64,000 nucleotides of DNA from Oceanicoccus sp. KOV_DT_Chl (GCF_900120175.1 NZ_FQLF01000001.1:62001-126000), one strand, 5' to 3'; positions 35,150-46,562 are shown, numbered from the stretch's first letter. Translations and numbers: made by a program. The notes: a model not told the origin generated them from the letters alone.

Positions 35150-37840
35150 TCAGGCGGCGGCTTGCTCGTCGAGTTCTTTGCATATGGCTTGTTGTATGGC
35201 TTCGCAAAGATCAGGGTCTTCAATGGGTTGCTGTTTATTGTTGGTAATAAAAAAAACGTCTTCAACACGCTCGCCCAGTGTTGCAATCTTTGCATTTTGC
35301 AGCTGTATATCAAAATCAAAAAATATTTTACCAATTCGTGCCAATAGGCCAGGGCGGTCAGGGGTTCGCACTTCTAATATGCTATGTCCGCGAACGCTAT
35401 CGGTAGTTAACGTGGTGCGAGTAGGGATAGAAAATAAACGCATCTGTCTTGGTGTGCGACGCTGCATAAAATCCAGATATGAATCGGTATTCTTTAAATG
35501 CTCTGTTAACGATGTACGAATATGGGCAATACGTTTCGGGTCATCGCCGATAGAGTGGCCGTTTTCATCGAGTACAAAAAACGTATCCAAAGTAAAACCA
35601 TTGCCCGTTTTGTAAATACGGGCATCCTGAATATTTAAATCCAGCTGTTCCAGACCGGATGCCATCAATGCGAATAAAGTATCCTGGTGCCGGGTGTGCA
35701 CAAAAATTTGAGTGGCGCCTTCAAAATCCAAATCGCTACTCTCTTTTAACAGTATTAATGGCTCATTAGGATTGGTGTGCCGACTGACGGCTTCAGTATG
35801 CCAGATGATATCTTCGACTTTTTCTCGTAAGAAATAATCTTCATTGGTGTTGGCCCAGAGCTTTAGGATTTCGCTTTCGGTGTAGCCCAGACTTTCCATT
35901 TGATCGATGACATCTGCCTGGGTCTCGCTGATCCATTCATCCTTGTCAAAGGGGTTACATAAACCGCGACGTAAAGCGCGCTTGGTCTCTGCATAGAGTT
36001 GGCGTAGCAAGGAAGCGCGCCAGCTGTTCCATAGGTTGGGGTTGGTAGCATTGATATCAGCTACAGTAAGGGCGTACAGATAGTCCAGATGATCCTGATC
36101 GCCGACCTGTGTGGCAAATAGATTAATGATATCCGGATCAGAAATGTCTTGACGCTGCGCAACAGCTGACATCAATAAGTGATTTTGCACCAACCAGCAC
36201 ACCAGATTGGTATCGCGATTACCAATTTCATGGCGCTGACAAAATTCACGGGCATCTACCACACCTAGAGTAGAGTGATCACCGCCACGGCCTTTGGCGA
36301 TGTCATGATAGAGACCGGCAATAAATAATAATTCCGGCTTGGGTAGGCGCTTAACAATGCGGCTGGCTACCGGAAATTTTTCTTCTGATTCTGCATAGTG
36401 GAAACGGCGTATATTTTTAACCACTTCCATCGTATGTGCGTCCACGGAATAAATGTGGAAGAGGTCGTGTTGCATCTGACCAATGATTTTGCCGAATTCA
36501 GGTAGATATTTTCCAAGTACCCCAAAGCGCAGCATGCGGCGTAGCTGCAGTGCAACTTTTGCGGGTGAGCGTAAAATCTCCATAAAGTAGCGGGCATTGC
36601 GTGGATCGTTACGGAACTTGTCGTTAATTAAATAGCGGTTTTCGCGTATAAGCCGAATGGTTGATGCCCGTGCACCATCAATATGTTCGTTTTGCGCCAT
36701 AAGAACAAACACTTCCAGCAATGCTGACGGCGTTCTTTTGAATACTTTGTTATTGGTTACTTCAATGTGGCCGTTTTTAACTCTGAAGCGTGTGTTGATT
36801 TCGTAGACGTTTTCAACTTCACAGGCGCGTAAAATGGTTTCATCAAAGTGCTGCATTAAGACATCGTTAAGTTCACCTAACGATAGTGCCCAGCGGTAGT
36901 AGTATTGCATAAATTGCTCTACTGCCATTTTTGCGTTGTCGTCTTCATAGCCAAACATTTTTGCTATGGTGCGCTGATGATCAAATAATAGACGGTCTTC
37001 TTCGCGACCGGCAATCATATGCAGGGCATAACGCACACGCCACATAAAATCCAAGCCGCGATTAAGAATGTCTACTTCTTCTTCGCGCAAGAAGCCTTGT
37101 GCTACCAAATCTTCAATATTGCTGGCACCGAAATGCCGCTTTACAATCCACCCAATCATTTGGATGTCACGTAATCCTCCCGGGGAATTTTTTATATTGG
37201 CTTCGAGCTTGTATTCACTGTTACCGTGTTTTCTGTGGCGCTTGATTTGTTCATCCCATTTGGCACGGAAAAAACTTTGGCTGGGCCAGATGGTTTCCGG
37301 GCCTACACCGCGCATCATTTTGCGGTGAATATCAGCGTTGCCTAATAGTGCGCGGGACTCCATCAAGTTGGTAACTATGGTGATGTCTTTTTTGGCTTCT
37401 GCCTGACACTCTTCGATGGTGCGTACGCTGTGGCCGATATCCAGATTTATATCCCATAGCAGAGTAATAAACTCACTGATACTTTGCTGGTTTTTTTCAA
37501 TGGCGGCTTCGTCGTTGAACAATAATAATAAATCAATATCGGAGTGTGGATGCAGTTCTCCACGTCCATAGCCACCTACGGCGATGAGGCAAATAGTGTT
37601 ATCGAGTTGCCAGTCGAATAATCCCCAGCAGGCTTGTAATAACTGGTCGATAAATGTAGCGCGCGCCCAAACCAGATGGCGGATATACGTGCCTTGTTGG
37701 AACTGCTGGTGCAGGAAGTCAGTTGTTCGTTCGATATTTTTTTTCAGCAGCGGGATGCGCGACTGTGAGCTTGTTAAAGCTTGAACAAATAAATCCGGGT
37801 CAAAGACCGTCGCAGGAATAGAAAAGGGCTGCTCACTCAT
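35150..37840 (-). CDS. glnD: bifunctional uridylyltransferase/uridylyl-removing enzyme GlnD
   Basis: GlnD senses glutamine and adds or removes UMP on PII proteins, controlling nitrogen assimilation. The 896-residue protein has the nucleotidyltransferase signature VGGYGRGELHPHSDIDLLLL (about residue 88), the HD hydrolase motif FIAGLYHDIAKGRGGDHS (about 460), and two C-terminal ACT domains (VHTRHQDTLFALMASGL and EVRTPDRPGLLARIGKIF). Length is normal and no frameshift is seen. Confidence 0.95.
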   Translation of the reverse strand: MSEQPFSIPATVFDPDLFVQALTSSQSRIPLLKKNIERTTDFLHQQFQQGTYIRHLVWARATFIDQLLQACWGLFDWQLDNTICLIAVGGYGRGELHPHSDIDLLLLFNDEAAIEKNQQSISEFITLLWDINLDIGHSVRTIEECQAEAKKDITIVTNLMESRALLGNADIHRKMMRGVGPETIWPSQSFFRAKWDEQIKRHRKHGNSEYKLEANIKNSPGGLRDIQMIGWIVKRHFGASNIEDLVAQGFLREEEVDILNRGLDFMWRVRYALHMIAGREEDRLLFDHQRTIAKMFGYEDDNAKMAVEQFMQYYYRWALSLGELNDVLMQHFDETILRACEVENVYEINTRFRVKNGHIEVTNNKVFKRTPSALLEVFVLMAQNEHIDGARASTIRLIRENRYLINDKFRNDPRNARYFMEILRSPAKVALQLRRMLRFGVLGKYLPEFGKIIGQMQHDLFHIYSVDAHTMEVVKNIRRFHYAESEEKFPVASRIVKRLPKPELLFIAGLYHDIAKGRGGDHSTLGVVDAREFCQRHEIGNRDTNLVCWLVQNHLLMSAVAQRQDISDPDIINLFATQVGDQDHLDYLYALTVADINATNPNLWNSWRASLLRQLYAETKRALRRGLCNPFDKDEWISETQADVIDQMESLGYTESEILKLWANTNEDYFLREKVEDIIWHTEAVSRHTNPNEPLILLKESSDLDFEGATQIFVHTRHQDTLFALMASGLEQLDLNIQDARIYKTGNGFTLDTFFVLDENGHSIGDDPKRIAHIRTSLTEHLKNTDSYLDFMQRRTPRQMRLFSIPTRTTLTTDSVRGHSILEVRTPDRPGLLARIGKIFFDFDIQLQNAKIATLGERVEDVFFITNNKQQPIEDPDLCEAIQQAICKELDEQAAA

Positions 37841-37951
37841 GCTGTCGCTGGATAACCTCTGGTTGATGCGATGAAGCTATGACTTCAACGTGCTGAATTG
37901 TAGTGCTTCTTTTTTAACTGGAGTAGATGTAGTTGCAGTAAAGAGTGTTTC

Positions 37952-38734
37952 TTAGCCGCGGTAAAATGGCTCGTCTGGACGCGCGGTAAAGATTTCAACA
38001 CCGTCTTTGGTCACCAGCATGGTATGTTCCCACTGGGCAGACAGTCGTTTATCTTTGGTGGTGACTGTCCAGCCATCTTTAACGTCTAACTTAACGTGAC
38101 GTTTACCGGCGTTAAGCATGGGTTCAATAGTGAAGGTCATACCTTCTTTTAGTACCATGCCTGCACCTTTTTTGCCGTAGTGCAGTACTTGGGGTTCTTC
38201 GTGAAAGATTTCGCCAATGCCGTGGCCGCAGTACTCGCGTACTACTGAGTAGTAGTTGGCCTCGGCATGTTGTTGGATAACATGGCCAATATCGCCCAAA
38301 GTTGCGCCCGGACGGACAATCTCGATCGCTTTATACAAACATTCCTGAGTAATCTTCACCAATCGTTCTGCATGCTGAAGTGGTTTGCCAATATGGAACA
38401 TTTTGCTGGTGTCGCCATGGACCCCATCTTTGATCACTGTTATATCGATATTGATGATGTCGCCATTTTTCAATATTTTGCGATCTGAGGGGATGCCGTG
38501 GCACACCACTTCATTGACTGATGTGCAGATCGATTTTGGAAAGCCGTGGTAGTTCAGTGGCGCAGGAATAGCCTGCTGCGTATTGACTATATAGTCGTGG
38601 CATATTTGGTCCAGCTCGTCAGTCGAGGTGCCGGCCTGCACATGGGGGCCGATCATTTCCAATACGTCGGCAGCCAAGCGGCCCGCAATACGCATTTTCT
38701 CAATTTGGGCGGCGTTTTTGATAGTAACAGTCAT
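37952..38734 (-). CDS. map: methionine aminopeptidase type I
   Basis: Removes the initiator Met from nascent proteins. A 260-residue enzyme with the five metal ligands in place: NIDITVIKDGVHGD (two Asp), GHGIGEIFHEEPQVLHYG (His), MTFTIEPML (Glu) and QWEHTMLVT (Glu). It is divergent from rpsB, the usual arrangement in gammaproteobacteria. Confidence 0.95.
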   Translation of the reverse strand: MTVTIKNAAQIEKMRIAGRLAADVLEMIGPHVQAGTSTDELDQICHDYIVNTQQAIPAPLNYHGFPKSICTSVNEVVCHGIPSDRKILKNGDIINIDITVIKDGVHGDTSKMFHIGKPLQHAERLVKITQECLYKAIEIVRPGATLGDIGHVIQQHAEANYYSVVREYCGHGIGEIFHEEPQVLHYGKKGAGMVLKEGMTFTIEPMLNAGKRHVKLDVKDGWTVTTKDKRLSAQWEHTMLVTKDGVEIFTARPDEPFYRG

Positions 38735-39143
38735 TACGGGTAGTAGCCTAAGTCCATGAAAATTAAAACAAATTTGATATTTTTGTCGCTTGGTCTGCAG
38801 CGAGGGCGGTATTGTAAACCAAGCCTGAGTGAAATAGTCAATTTTATCAAGTCAGGTCGCAAGGTGGTGATAAGGCTGATTGGCATGGAAAACCGGTAAA
38901 TTAGTGCAAAGTTGCCTGCAATGCTTTTAGTTGAGGTGGGCTTGTGGTATAAAGCGCGCTCTCAAATTTAGGGGTTGTTTTTGGGGCTGGGTTTCAGCTG
39001 TAGAAAAGACCAATGAATTGAGAGAAAACTTAACTAAATCCGCACATATACCGTCACATTGGTCAGGGTGCCCGGGCTTGAATCATCATGCCGGGGTTGA
39101 TTGATGGGGTATATGGAGGCCTAACCCATAAAAAGGTATATAT
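38735..39143. other. map/rpsB divergent intergenic region
   Basis: About 409 bases holding the promoters for map (minus) and the rpsB operon (plus). A TATAAA element near 38949-38954, followed by GCGCGC, is a candidate rpsB -10 with a GC-rich discriminator as in stringent promoters, but no good -35 is visible. The last 75 bases hold the structured rpsB leader. Confidence 0.4.
39071..39129 (+). promoter_or_regulatory. probable rpsB leader RNA (S2 autoregulatory site)
   Basis: Two hairpins lie directly before rpsB: CCCGG (39071-39075) with CCGGG (39091-39095), and ATGGG (39104-39108) with CCCAT (39125-39129), the latter enclosing ATATGGAGGCCTAA. Ribosomal protein S2 is known to repress rpsB-tsf through the mRNA leader in gammaproteobacteria. 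Assigning that role here is inference from position and structure. Confidence 0.45.
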
Positions 39144-39893
39144 ATGACTACTCAAGTAAGCATGCGTGACATGTTGCAAGCTGGCGTCCACTTTGGTCAC
39201 CAGACTCGCTATTGGAATCCCAAAATGGGCCCGTATATTTTTGGCGCCCGCAATAAAATCCATATCATTAACCTGGAGCAAACTGTTCCTGCATTTAACG
39301 ATGCACTGGCATTTATCCAGAAGTTATCAAACGGCAAAAACAAAATCCTGTTTGTTGGCACCAAGCGTGCAGCTAGCAAGATCATGACTGAGCAAGCTCA
39401 GCGTGCCGGTCAGCCTTATGTTAGCCACCGTTGGTTGGGTGGTATGTTGACAAACTACAAAACTATTCGTGGTTCTATTAAGCGCTTGCGTGATCTTGAG
39501 TCCCAGCAAGCTGATGGTACTTTCGACAAGTTGACCAAAAAAGAAGCCCTGATGCGTACTCGCATGATGGAAAAGCTGGAGCGTTCTATCGGTGGTATTA
39601 AAGATATGGGCGGTTTGCCTGACGCTTTATTCGTTATCGACGTAGATCAAGAGCGTATTGCTATTCAAGAAGCCAATAACCTGGGTATACCGGTTATCGG
39701 TATCGTTGATACCAACAGCAACCCGGATGGCGTTGATTACGTTATCCCCGGTAATGACGATGCGATCCGTGCGATCAAGCTATACGCAACAGCGATTGCT
39801 GATGCGGTTATTGCTGGTAAGGGTGCGGATACCGTTGCGGCTAAAGACGAGTTTGTAGAAGAAGCAGCAGCGCCTGCGCCTGAAGCTGAATAA
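39144..39893 (+). CDS. rpsB: 30S ribosomal protein S2
   Basis: A 249-residue S2: [84 protein letters not shown]. The acidic/Ala-rich C-terminus ([11 protein letters not shown]) is normal. It is the first gene of the long operon. Confidence 0.98.
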   Translation: MTTQVSMRDMLQAGVHFGHQTRYWNPKMGPYIFGARNKIHIINLEQTVPAFNDALAFIQKLSNGKNKILFVGTKRAASKIMTEQAQRAGQPYVSHRWLGGMLTNYKTIRGSIKRLRDLESQQADGTFDKLTKKEALMRTRMMEKLERSIGGIKDMGGLPDALFVIDVDQERIAIQEANNLGIPVIGIVDTNSNPDGVDYVIPGNDDAIRAIKLYATAIADAVIAGKGADTVAAKDEFVEEAAAPAPEAE

Positions 39894-39915
39894 GCTCTCT
39901 TGATTGCTGTTTCAT

Positions 39916-39935
39916 AGGGGCGTGGCCCCCTTTTT
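39916..39935 (+). terminator. hairpin with T-run between rpsB and tsf
   Basis: GGGGC (39917-39921), loop GTG, GCCCC (39925-39929), then C and five T. A short terminator or attenuator that would lower tsf transcription relative to rpsB. Confidence 0.55.
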
Positions 39936-40006
39936 AGTAATGAGAAATTCAAGATTGATATTTACTGGGCTGCTTTAAGCTGCAGCCAGTGTTGGAGGAT
40001 ATAACG

Positions 40007-40870
40007 ATGGCAGCTATTTCTGCATCAATGGTTAAAGAATTACGTGACCGTACTGGTCTGGGCATGATGGAGTGTAAAAAAGCGCTGGCTGAAGCCGGTG
40101 GCGATATCGACGCTGCCATTGAAGAAATGCGCAAAAACAGTGGTATGAAGGCGGCAAAGAAAGCCGGTCGTATTGCTGCTGAAGGTGTCGTCGCAGTTAA
40201 AGTGGCTGATGATGGTAGCTATGGTCTGGTTATCGAAGTTAACAGTGAGACTGATTTTGCTGCGCGCGATGAGAACTTTTTGGGATTTGTGGCCAAAGTC
40301 GCCGATAAAGCTTTTGCCGAAAAGCAAATCGATGTCGCCGCACTGATGGTGGGTGATCTGGATTCAGCTCGCGAAGCCTTGGTACAGAAAATCGGTGAAA
40401 ACATCGGTGTTCGTCGTGCTCTGGTTTTGGCTTCTGACGGTGTTGTCGGCAGCTATGTTCACTCAAACAACCGTATCGGTGTGTTGGTGTCATTGAGCGG
40501 CGGTGACGTTGAGCTGGCCAGAGACATTGCCATGCATGTTGCCGCGGTTAATCCACAGGTAGTACGCGCAGAAGATATGCCTGCTGAAGTGGTTGAGCAG
40601 GAGAAAGAAATCATCAAGGCGCAGCCTGATATGGAAGGTAAACCTGCTGAAATCGTTGAGAAGATGATGGGTGGTCGTATCAATAAGTTCTTGAAAGAGA
40701 ACAGCTTGGTTGATCAGCCTTTTGTTAAAAACCCGGAAGTAACCGTTGGCAAGCTGGCCAAAGACGGTGGTGCTGAGGTGTTGTCTTTCATCCGTTTTGA
40801 AGTGGGTGAGGGTATTGAGAAAGAAGAAGTCGACTTCGCTGCTGAAGTTGCTGCTCAATTAAAGGGTTAA
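40007..40870 (+). CDS. tsf: translation elongation factor Ts
   Basis: EF-Ts recycles EF-Tu-GDP. 287 residues from the ATG at 40007, preceded by [43 protein letters not shown] is the standard N-terminus; [14 protein letters not shown] and a C-terminal EVAAQLKG follow. The GTG at 39989 gives a longer frame but covers the ribosome site, so it is rejected. Confidence 0.97.
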   Translation: MAAISASMVKELRDRTGLGMMECKKALAEAGGDIDAAIEEMRKNSGMKAAKKAGRIAAEGVVAVKVADDGSYGLVIEVNSETDFAARDENFLGFVAKVADKAFAEKQIDVAALMVGDLDSAREALVQKIGENIGVRRALVLASDGVVGSYVHSNNRIGVLVSLSGGDVELARDIAMHVAAVNPQVVRAEDMPAEVVEQEKEIIKAQPDMEGKPAEIVEKMMGGRINKFLKENSLVDQPFVKNPEVTVGKLAKDGGAEVLSFIRFEVGEGIEKEEVDFAAEVAAQLKG

Positions 40871-40885
40871 TCGCCTTATATTGAA

Positions 40886-40913
40886 AAAAACGGGGCCTCA
40901 AGGCCCCGTTTTT
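40886..40913 (+). terminator. rho-independent terminator after tsf
   Basis: AAAAACGGGGCC, tetraloop TCAA, GGCCCCGTTTTT: a perfect 12-bp stem flanked by A and T runs, 15 bases after the tsf stop. It separates rpsB-tsf from pyrH onward and could act in both directions. Confidence 0.9.
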
Positions 40914-40983
40914 CTATCCGCTTGTTATACAATGTTGGCCGGAATTTTGGTCTGCTTAGAATTACACCTGTGAGGAGCTATAG

Positions 40984-41709
40984 ATGCCAGGCGCTGAAAA
41001 GAAGTTTAAACGTATTCTGCTCAAGTTGAGCGGTGAGGCCCTGATGGGTACTGAAGGGTTCGGGATTGATCCCAAGGTGCTGGACCGGATGGCATTGGAG
41101 ATTGGCCAATTAGTCGGCATCGGCATTCAGGTGGGGTTAGTGATTGGTGGCGGTAATTTGTTTCGCGGTGCGGCCTTGCAAAAAGCGGGTCTGGATCGTG
41201 TGACGGGTGATCACATGGGTATGCTGGCCACAGTGATGAATGCACTGGCCATGCGTGATGCGTTAGAGCGCTCTAATATTTCCTCCCGGGTCATGTCGTC
41301 GATCCCAATGAGTGGAGTGGTCGATCATTATGATCGCCGTAAAGCGATGCGTGCACTGGAGCGGGGTGAGGTGGTAATTTTTTCTGCTGGTACTGGTAAT
41401 CCATTCTTTACTACCGATTCGGCAGCGTGTTTACGCGGTATCGAAGTCGACGCAGAATTGGTGTTAAAGGCGACTAAAGTTGATGGCGTGTATACTGCCG
41501 ACCCGATGACGGATCCTACCGCGACAAAATATGACCAGTTAAGCTATGACGAAGTGTTAGATAAAAAACTGGCCGTCATGGATCTAACAGCTATTTGTTT
41601 ATGCCGCGATCATAATATGCCATTGCGGGTTTTTGCGATGGAAGAAGCCGGTGCTTTATTGAGAATTGTAAAAGGTGGCAGTGACGGCACATTGATCGTC
41701 GAAGAATAA
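40984..41709 (+). CDS. pyrH: UMP kinase
   Basis: The bacterial hexameric UMP kinase, 241 residues, phosphorylating UMP to UDP. Motifs: [77 protein letters not shown]. Follows the tsf terminator. Confidence 0.97.
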   Translation: MPGAEKKFKRILLKLSGEALMGTEGFGIDPKVLDRMALEIGQLVGIGIQVGLVIGGGNLFRGAALQKAGLDRVTGDHMGMLATVMNALAMRDALERSNISSRVMSSIPMSGVVDHYDRRKAMRALERGEVVIFSAGTGNPFFTTDSAACLRGIEVDAELVLKATKVDGVYTADPMTDPTATKYDQLSYDEVLDKKLAVMDLTAICLCRDHNMPLRVFAMEEAGALLRIVKGGSDGTLIVEE

Positions 41710-41780
41710 TTGTTTGCAGTGACGCAGTGGTGTCCCACTGTATTGGTTAACCTTTGTAAGAGAGAGTCAGGAGAAATTCA

Positions 41781-42338
41781 GTGATTAATGAATTAAAGCA
41801 AGATGCCGAAGAGCGGATGCAAAAAACACTGGTGGCTTTGGGTGGTAGTTTAAATAAAATTCGTACCGGTCGTGCGCATCCCAGTATTCTGGATGGTATT
41901 CGCGTTAATTATTATGGTTCGGAAACACCTCTCAGCCAGCTGGCAGCTATCAACGTAGAAGATGCGCGGACCTTATCAGTAGTGCCTTGGGAAAAAGCCA
42001 TCGTCCCCGATGTAGAAAAAGCCATTATGAAATCGGACCTAGGGGTTAACCCTTCAACAGCGGGTACTGTAATTCGCATTCCTATGCCAATGCTGACTGA
42101 AGAAACCCGCCGCGGTTTTATCAAGCGGGCTAAACAAGAAGCTGAAAATTCCCGGGTTTCTATTCGTAATATCCGTCGTGATGTTATTTCCGACATTAAA
42201 GAATTACAAAAAGAAAAAGAAATTTCTGAGGATGAAGAGCGTAAAGCACAGGACGATATCCAGGTGATTACTGACCGCTTCATCGCCGAGGTGGAAAAAA
42301 TTCTGACGGCCAAAGAAGCCGACTTACTGGAAGTCTAG
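41781..42338 (+). CDS. frr: ribosome recycling factor
   Basis: A 185-residue RRF, which with EF-G splits post-termination ribosomes. It has a GTG start with GGAG upstream. [62 protein letters not shown] and the C-terminal [16 protein letters not shown]-like end are typical. Confidence 0.97.
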   Translation: MINELKQDAEERMQKTLVALGGSLNKIRTGRAHPSILDGIRVNYYGSETPLSQLAAINVEDARTLSVVPWEKAIVPDVEKAIMKSDLGVNPSTAGTVIRIPMPMLTEETRRGFIKRAKQEAENSRVSIRNIRRDVISDIKELQKEKEISEDEERKAQDDIQVITDRFIAEVEKILTAKEADLLEV

Positions 42339-42350
42339 TCGGCGTTTACG

Positions 42351-43142
42351 ATGCCGTCTAACATTATGCCTAAGTCTGAAAAACCTGCCGATCAATTTGC
42401 TGCGGTACCTGCGCACCTCGCTATCATTATGGATGGCAATAGTCGCTGGGCCAAAGCACGCGGCAAGCAAACGCCTGCAGGTCATAAGGCTGGCGTTGAA
42501 GCCGTTCGTTCAGTGTTAAAGCTGTGCAAGAACTATGGTATAAAAGTCGTCACTTTATTTGCTTTCAGCAGTGAAAACTGGCAACGCCCGGGGCCAGAAG
42601 TTAAAGCACTAATGATGCTGTTTTCTTCTTACCTGAAAAAAGAAGTGAAGCAACTAAATAAAGATGGTGTGCGAGTACGTTTCATAGGAGATCGTCAGCG
42701 GTTTAGTGCTGGACTTGTTAAGCAAATGGAATCTGCCGAGCAGCTTACGGCCAAAAATACTGACACCACTCTGGTGATAGCAGTTGATTATGGTGGCCAG
42801 TGGGATATTGCAAACGCAGCCCGGCAACTAGCGATAAAAGTTAAGGCGGGTGAGTTAGAGCCAGAAAAAATTAATGAAGAATTACTCGATAGCCATATTT
42901 CGTTAGCTGATTTGCCCAAGCCGGATTTGTGTATTCGCACGGCAGGTGAACAGCGCATAAGTAACTTTTTGTTATGGCAATTAGCGTATGCGGAGCTGTT
43001 TTTTTCTCCGACGTTATGGCCTGACTTTGGTGATCAAGATATGGTCGCTGCGTTAGCCAGTTATAACCAGCGTGATCGTCGATTTGGTGGCCGTGATTTG
43101 GACGCCGATACAGAAACTGTAGAGGGACAGTCATCTTGTTAA
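42351..43142 (+). CDS. uppS: undecaprenyl diphosphate synthase
   Basis: Makes the C55 lipid carrier for peptidoglycan and O-antigen. 263 residues: HLAIIMDGNSRWAKARGKQTPAGHKAGVEAV (catalytic Asp in MDGN), TLFAFSSENWQRP, DLCIRTAGEQRISNFLLWQLAYAELFF. A second in-frame ATG at 42366 is an equally possible start. The 3' end overlaps cdsA. Confidence 0.95.
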   Translation: MPSNIMPKSEKPADQFAAVPAHLAIIMDGNSRWAKARGKQTPAGHKAGVEAVRSVLKLCKNYGIKVVTLFAFSSENWQRPGPEVKALMMLFSSYLKKEVKQLNKDGVRVRFIGDRQRFSAGLVKQMESAEQLTAKNTDTTLVIAVDYGGQWDIANAARQLAIKVKAGELEPEKINEELLDSHISLADLPKPDLCIRTAGEQRISNFLLWQLAYAELFFSPTLWPDFGDQDMVAALASYNQRDRRFGGRDLDADTETVEGQSSC

Positions 43143-43969
43143 AGCAACGAGTGATTACCGCAGTAATAATGATGCTGTTGATTGGCTTGGGCATTGTATT
43201 TTTACCGTTGTTAGGGCTGGCGATAATGTTCGCAGCGTTAGTGTTGGTCGCTGCCTGGGAGTGGTCAGCGTTGGCGGGGTTGTCATCAAAGTATTCTCGT
43301 TTGGCTTATACGGCTGTCACGTTGGTGTTGATGTTGGCCGCTGCAGAGTACAGTCAGATTTTAACGGCGCAAATGCACTGGGAGCGAGTGCGAGATATCC
43401 TGGGCTTGGGTTGTTTGTGGTGGGCTATTGCCTTGTTATGGGTGAAAAGTTATCCAGCCAGCGCAGTGATTTGGCGAACTAACGCCATGCGTTTTTTGAT
43501 GGGTTTTTTGACGCTGGTGCCAGCCTGGATCGCGTTGGTGTATTTACGCTCACATAGTCAGGGCGTGATGTTGTTGTTTATTATGATTGCACTGGTGGCC
43601 TCAGCTGATATAGGGGCTTATTTTGCCGGTAAAACCTGGGGCAACGCCAAGCTGGCTCCTGATGTTAGTCCCGGTAAATCCTGGGCCGGTTTTTGGGGCG
43701 GAATGGTGGCCACAACAAGTTTGGCGGTTTTATTATCCTGGTGGTTTGGCGGCGCTAAATACCCGTTATTTGCTGTCGCTGTTGTCGCTTTGGTCACCGG
43801 TTTGGCGTCAGTGCTGGGTGACTTATTGGAGAGTATGCTTAAGCGTGAGGAGGGGATAAAAGACAGTGGCAGTATTTTACCCGGTCATGGCGGCATGATG
43901 GATCGTCTGGATAGTATGACCGCGGCAGCGCCTGTCTTCGCCTTATGTTTACTGTTGGCAGGTTGGTAG
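43136..43969 (+). CDS. cdsA: phosphatidate cytidylyltransferase
   Basis: A polytopic inner-membrane enzyme making CDP-diacylglycerol. 277 residues with about seven or eight hydrophobic segments and the family signature near the C-terminus, covering [21 protein letters not shown] and [13 protein letters not shown]. It starts with TTG at 43136, overlapping the uppS stop by 7 bases, with GAGGGA as ribosome site. Confidence 0.93.
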   Translation: MLKQRVITAVIMMLLIGLGIVFLPLLGLAIMFAALVLVAAWEWSALAGLSSKYSRLAYTAVTLVLMLAAAEYSQILTAQMHWERVRDILGLGCLWWAIALLWVKSYPASAVIWRTNAMRFLMGFLTLVPAWIALVYLRSHSQGVMLLFIMIALVASADIGAYFAGKTWGNAKLAPDVSPGKSWAGFWGGMVATTSLAVLLSWWFGGAKYPLFAVAVVALVTGLASVLGDLLESMLKREEGIKDSGSILPGHGGMMDRLDSMTAAAPVFALCLLLAGW

Positions 43970-43973
43970 GCTG

Positions 43974-45182
43974 ATGACGGTGATTCAACAAATTACGGTG
44001 CTGGGCTCCACTGGTTCAATCGGTGTCAGCACGTTGGATGTTATTGCCAGACACCCTGACCGCTACCGTGTTTATGCACTCACTGCCAATACCCGTGTCG
44101 ATCTGATCCTTCCTCAAATTCAAAGCTGCCGTCCTCGTTTTGTGGTGATGCGTGATGAGTCCGCCGCTCAGCAGTTAGCTGATCAGTTAAAAGTATTGGG
44201 CGATAGTGAAACCCAGGTGCTGGCAGGCGCTGCCGGCTTGCTGCAAGTGTCGGCCGCTGGCGCTGTTGATACTGTAATGGCGGCGATAGTGGGTGCTGCA
44301 GGTCTGGAGCCCACCATGGCTGCGGTAGATGCGGGCAAGAAAGTCCTGCTAGCCAATAAAGAGTCGCTGGTAATGGCGGGGCATTTATTTATGCAAGCGG
44401 TAGCACGCAGCGGCGCGACCTTGTTACCGATTGATAGTGAGCATAATGCTATTTTTCAGTGTATGCCTGCGCGCCACCAGCAGGGAGAACGGCATAGTCT
44501 GGAAGCTGATGGTGTCCGTCGAATTCTATTGACGGGTTCTGGTGGGCCGTTTCGACAAACGCCATTAGCGTTATTGGCTGATATGACGCCGGATCAGGCC
44601 TGCGCTCATCCTAACTGGGATATGGGGCGCAAGATTTCGGTAGATTCGGCCACTATGATGAATAAGGGCTTGGAGTTTATTGAAGCCTGCTGGTTGTTTA
44701 ACACCACCCCGGACAAAATTGACATTGTGGTGCACCCGCAGAGCGTGATTCATTCGATGGTCGAGTATAATGATGGCTCGGTGCTGGCACAGCTGGGCAA
44801 CCCCGATATGCGCACGCCGATTGCTCACGCTTTGGCGTTTCCTGAGCGAATTGATTCCGGGGTTGCAGCGTTAGATATTATTGCCACCGCGCGACTGGAT
44901 TTTGAAGCACCAGATTACCAGCGTTTTCCCTGTTTGCGTCTAGCTACCGAAGCGGTGAGCGCGGGTGGTACTGCAATGACCGTGCTGAATGCGGCGAATG
45001 AAATAGCCGTCGATGCATTCCTTGAGCAGCGGGTACGTTTTACTGATATTCCGGTTATTATTGAGCACGTATTAACTGGTATTCCGGCAATTGAACCTGA
45101 GTCGTTGGCGCTGGTCAAAGAGCAGGATGCGCTGGCCAGAGCAATGGCCCAGCAATTTATTCGTTCCAGCCTTAGTCGCTGA
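43974..45182 (+). CDS. dxr: 1-deoxy-D-xylulose 5-phosphate reductoisomerase
   Basis: The MEP-pathway enzyme (402 aa) feeding isoprenoid synthesis and so UppS. Motifs: [16 protein letters not shown] (NADPH site), [26 protein letters not shown] (metal Asp and Glu), [35 protein letters not shown]. Confidence 0.96.
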   Translation: MTVIQQITVLGSTGSIGVSTLDVIARHPDRYRVYALTANTRVDLILPQIQSCRPRFVVMRDESAAQQLADQLKVLGDSETQVLAGAAGLLQVSAAGAVDTVMAAIVGAAGLEPTMAAVDAGKKVLLANKESLVMAGHLFMQAVARSGATLLPIDSEHNAIFQCMPARHQQGERHSLEADGVRRILLTGSGGPFRQTPLALLADMTPDQACAHPNWDMGRKISVDSATMMNKGLEFIEACWLFNTTPDKIDIVVHPQSVIHSMVEYNDGSVLAQLGNPDMRTPIAHALAFPERIDSGVAALDIIATARLDFEAPDYQRFPCLRLATEAVSAGGTAMTVLNAANEIAVDAFLEQRVRFTDIPVIIEHVLTGIPAIEPESLALVKEQDALARAMAQQFIRSSLSR

Positions 45183-45207
45183 TATTGAGATAACTGACAT
45201 CAACCTT

Positions 45208-46562
45208 ATGGAATTACTGCAAACCGTATTAATTACACTGGCCACTTTGGCGATATTAGTGACTATTCACGAATGCGGCCATTTTTGGGTGGCGCGGCGT
45301 TGTGGCATCAAAGTACTGCGTTTTTCTGTTGGCTTCGGTAAGGCCTTGTACCGCTGGCATGATAAGCAGGGTACGGAATTTGTTATTGCGGCTATTCCAT
45401 TGGGCGGTTATGTCAAAATGTTGGATGAACGTGAAGGCAATGTGCCTGCGGATCAATTGCAATATGCCTTTAATCGTCAGCCGGTGGGCGCACGTTTAGC
45501 GACAGTAGCGGCGGGCCACTGGCTAATTTCATTCTCGCCATCGTTATTTACTGGGCGGTATTTATTGGTGGTGTAACAGGCGTTGTGCCTATTATTGATG
45601 GCGTTGAGCCGGGTTCAGTCGCCGATATGGCAAGTCTGGAAGCCGGTCAGGAAATTGTCGCTATTGATGGTGAGTTAACGCCGACCTGGGAAGCCTTGCA
45701 TCTGCGACTATTACAGCGCATTGGTGAGACGGGTCCCATTGGTTTTTCCGTTAAATACCCTGACTCCAACGTGATTTATGAGTCCAGCGCTAATCTGGAT
45801 GAGTGGTTAGCGGGAGCAGAGGCTACTGATTTGATTGGCGGTTTAGGTTTAGAGCTTTATCGGCCACCGCTGCTGGCTGTAGCCGAACAAATTGTCGAGG
45901 ACAGTCCCGCCGCTAAAGCCGGTTTGCAAAGCGGAGATCAAATAGTCAGTGCTGATGGTGAGCCCATTGCGGATTGGGCGGCGTGGGTTGACTACGTGCG
46001 CGCGCGGCCCGGAGAGTTGATAGAAATACGTTATCAGCGCGGTGAGCAAATTGTCCGCACGGAGCTGACCCCTGCAACCTTGTACGACGACGATAACAAG
46101 GCTTATGGTCAAGTCGGTATGGGGGTGCAATGGCCTGAGTGGCCTGAGGAGCTAAAGCGCAGTTTTAGTTATGGCCCAATTGATGCGTTAGTACAGGCTG
46201 CTGAGCGCACCTGGTCTATGAGCGTATTCACTCTGGAGTCGATAAAAAAGATGTTAATGGGCTTAATCTCCCCGAAAAACTTGAGTGGGCCGATAACCAT
46301 TGCTAAAGTGGCGGGCGCTTCGGCGAACTCTGGCTTAGAGGCATATTTAGGCTTTTTGGCGCTGCTGAGTGTCAGCTTGGGGGTATTAAATTTATTACCG
46401 ATTCCAGTGTTGGATGGTGGCCATATTTTGTACGGCTTGATTGAGTTAGTCACTGGAAAAGAAGTCTCTTTGAAAATACAGATGCTGGGCTATCAGCTGG
46501 GATTATTTATTATTGTTGGAGTGATGATGTTGGCGCTCTACAATGATATCGCCCGGTTATGA
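45208..46562 (+). CDS. rseP: site-2 intramembrane metalloprotease RseP; one apparent frameshift
   Basis: RseP cleaves RseA and leftover signal peptides in the inner membrane. The first helix carries the HExxH site ([13 protein letters not shown]). PDZ segments are visible ([23 protein letters not shown] and [20 protein letters not shown]), and the C-terminal [19 protein letters not shown] supplies the third ligand. The frame breaks in GGGCC 45513-45517. Restoring GGGCCC joins [21 protein letters not shown] and gives about 451 residues, the normal size. The break falls in a conserved membrane segment of a usually essential protein, so an error is likely. Confidence 0.92.

Noticed and set aside
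39989-40006. GTG at 39989 as the tsf start
   Set aside because: It would include the GGAGG ribosome site, and the ATG at 40007 gives the canonical EF-Ts N-terminus.
45513-45517. Programmed ribosomal frameshifting in rseP, bamA, lpxA, dnaE and tilS
   Set aside because: No slippery heptamer with stem or internal Shine-Dalgarno is common to the sites, and these genes are not known to use frameshifting.
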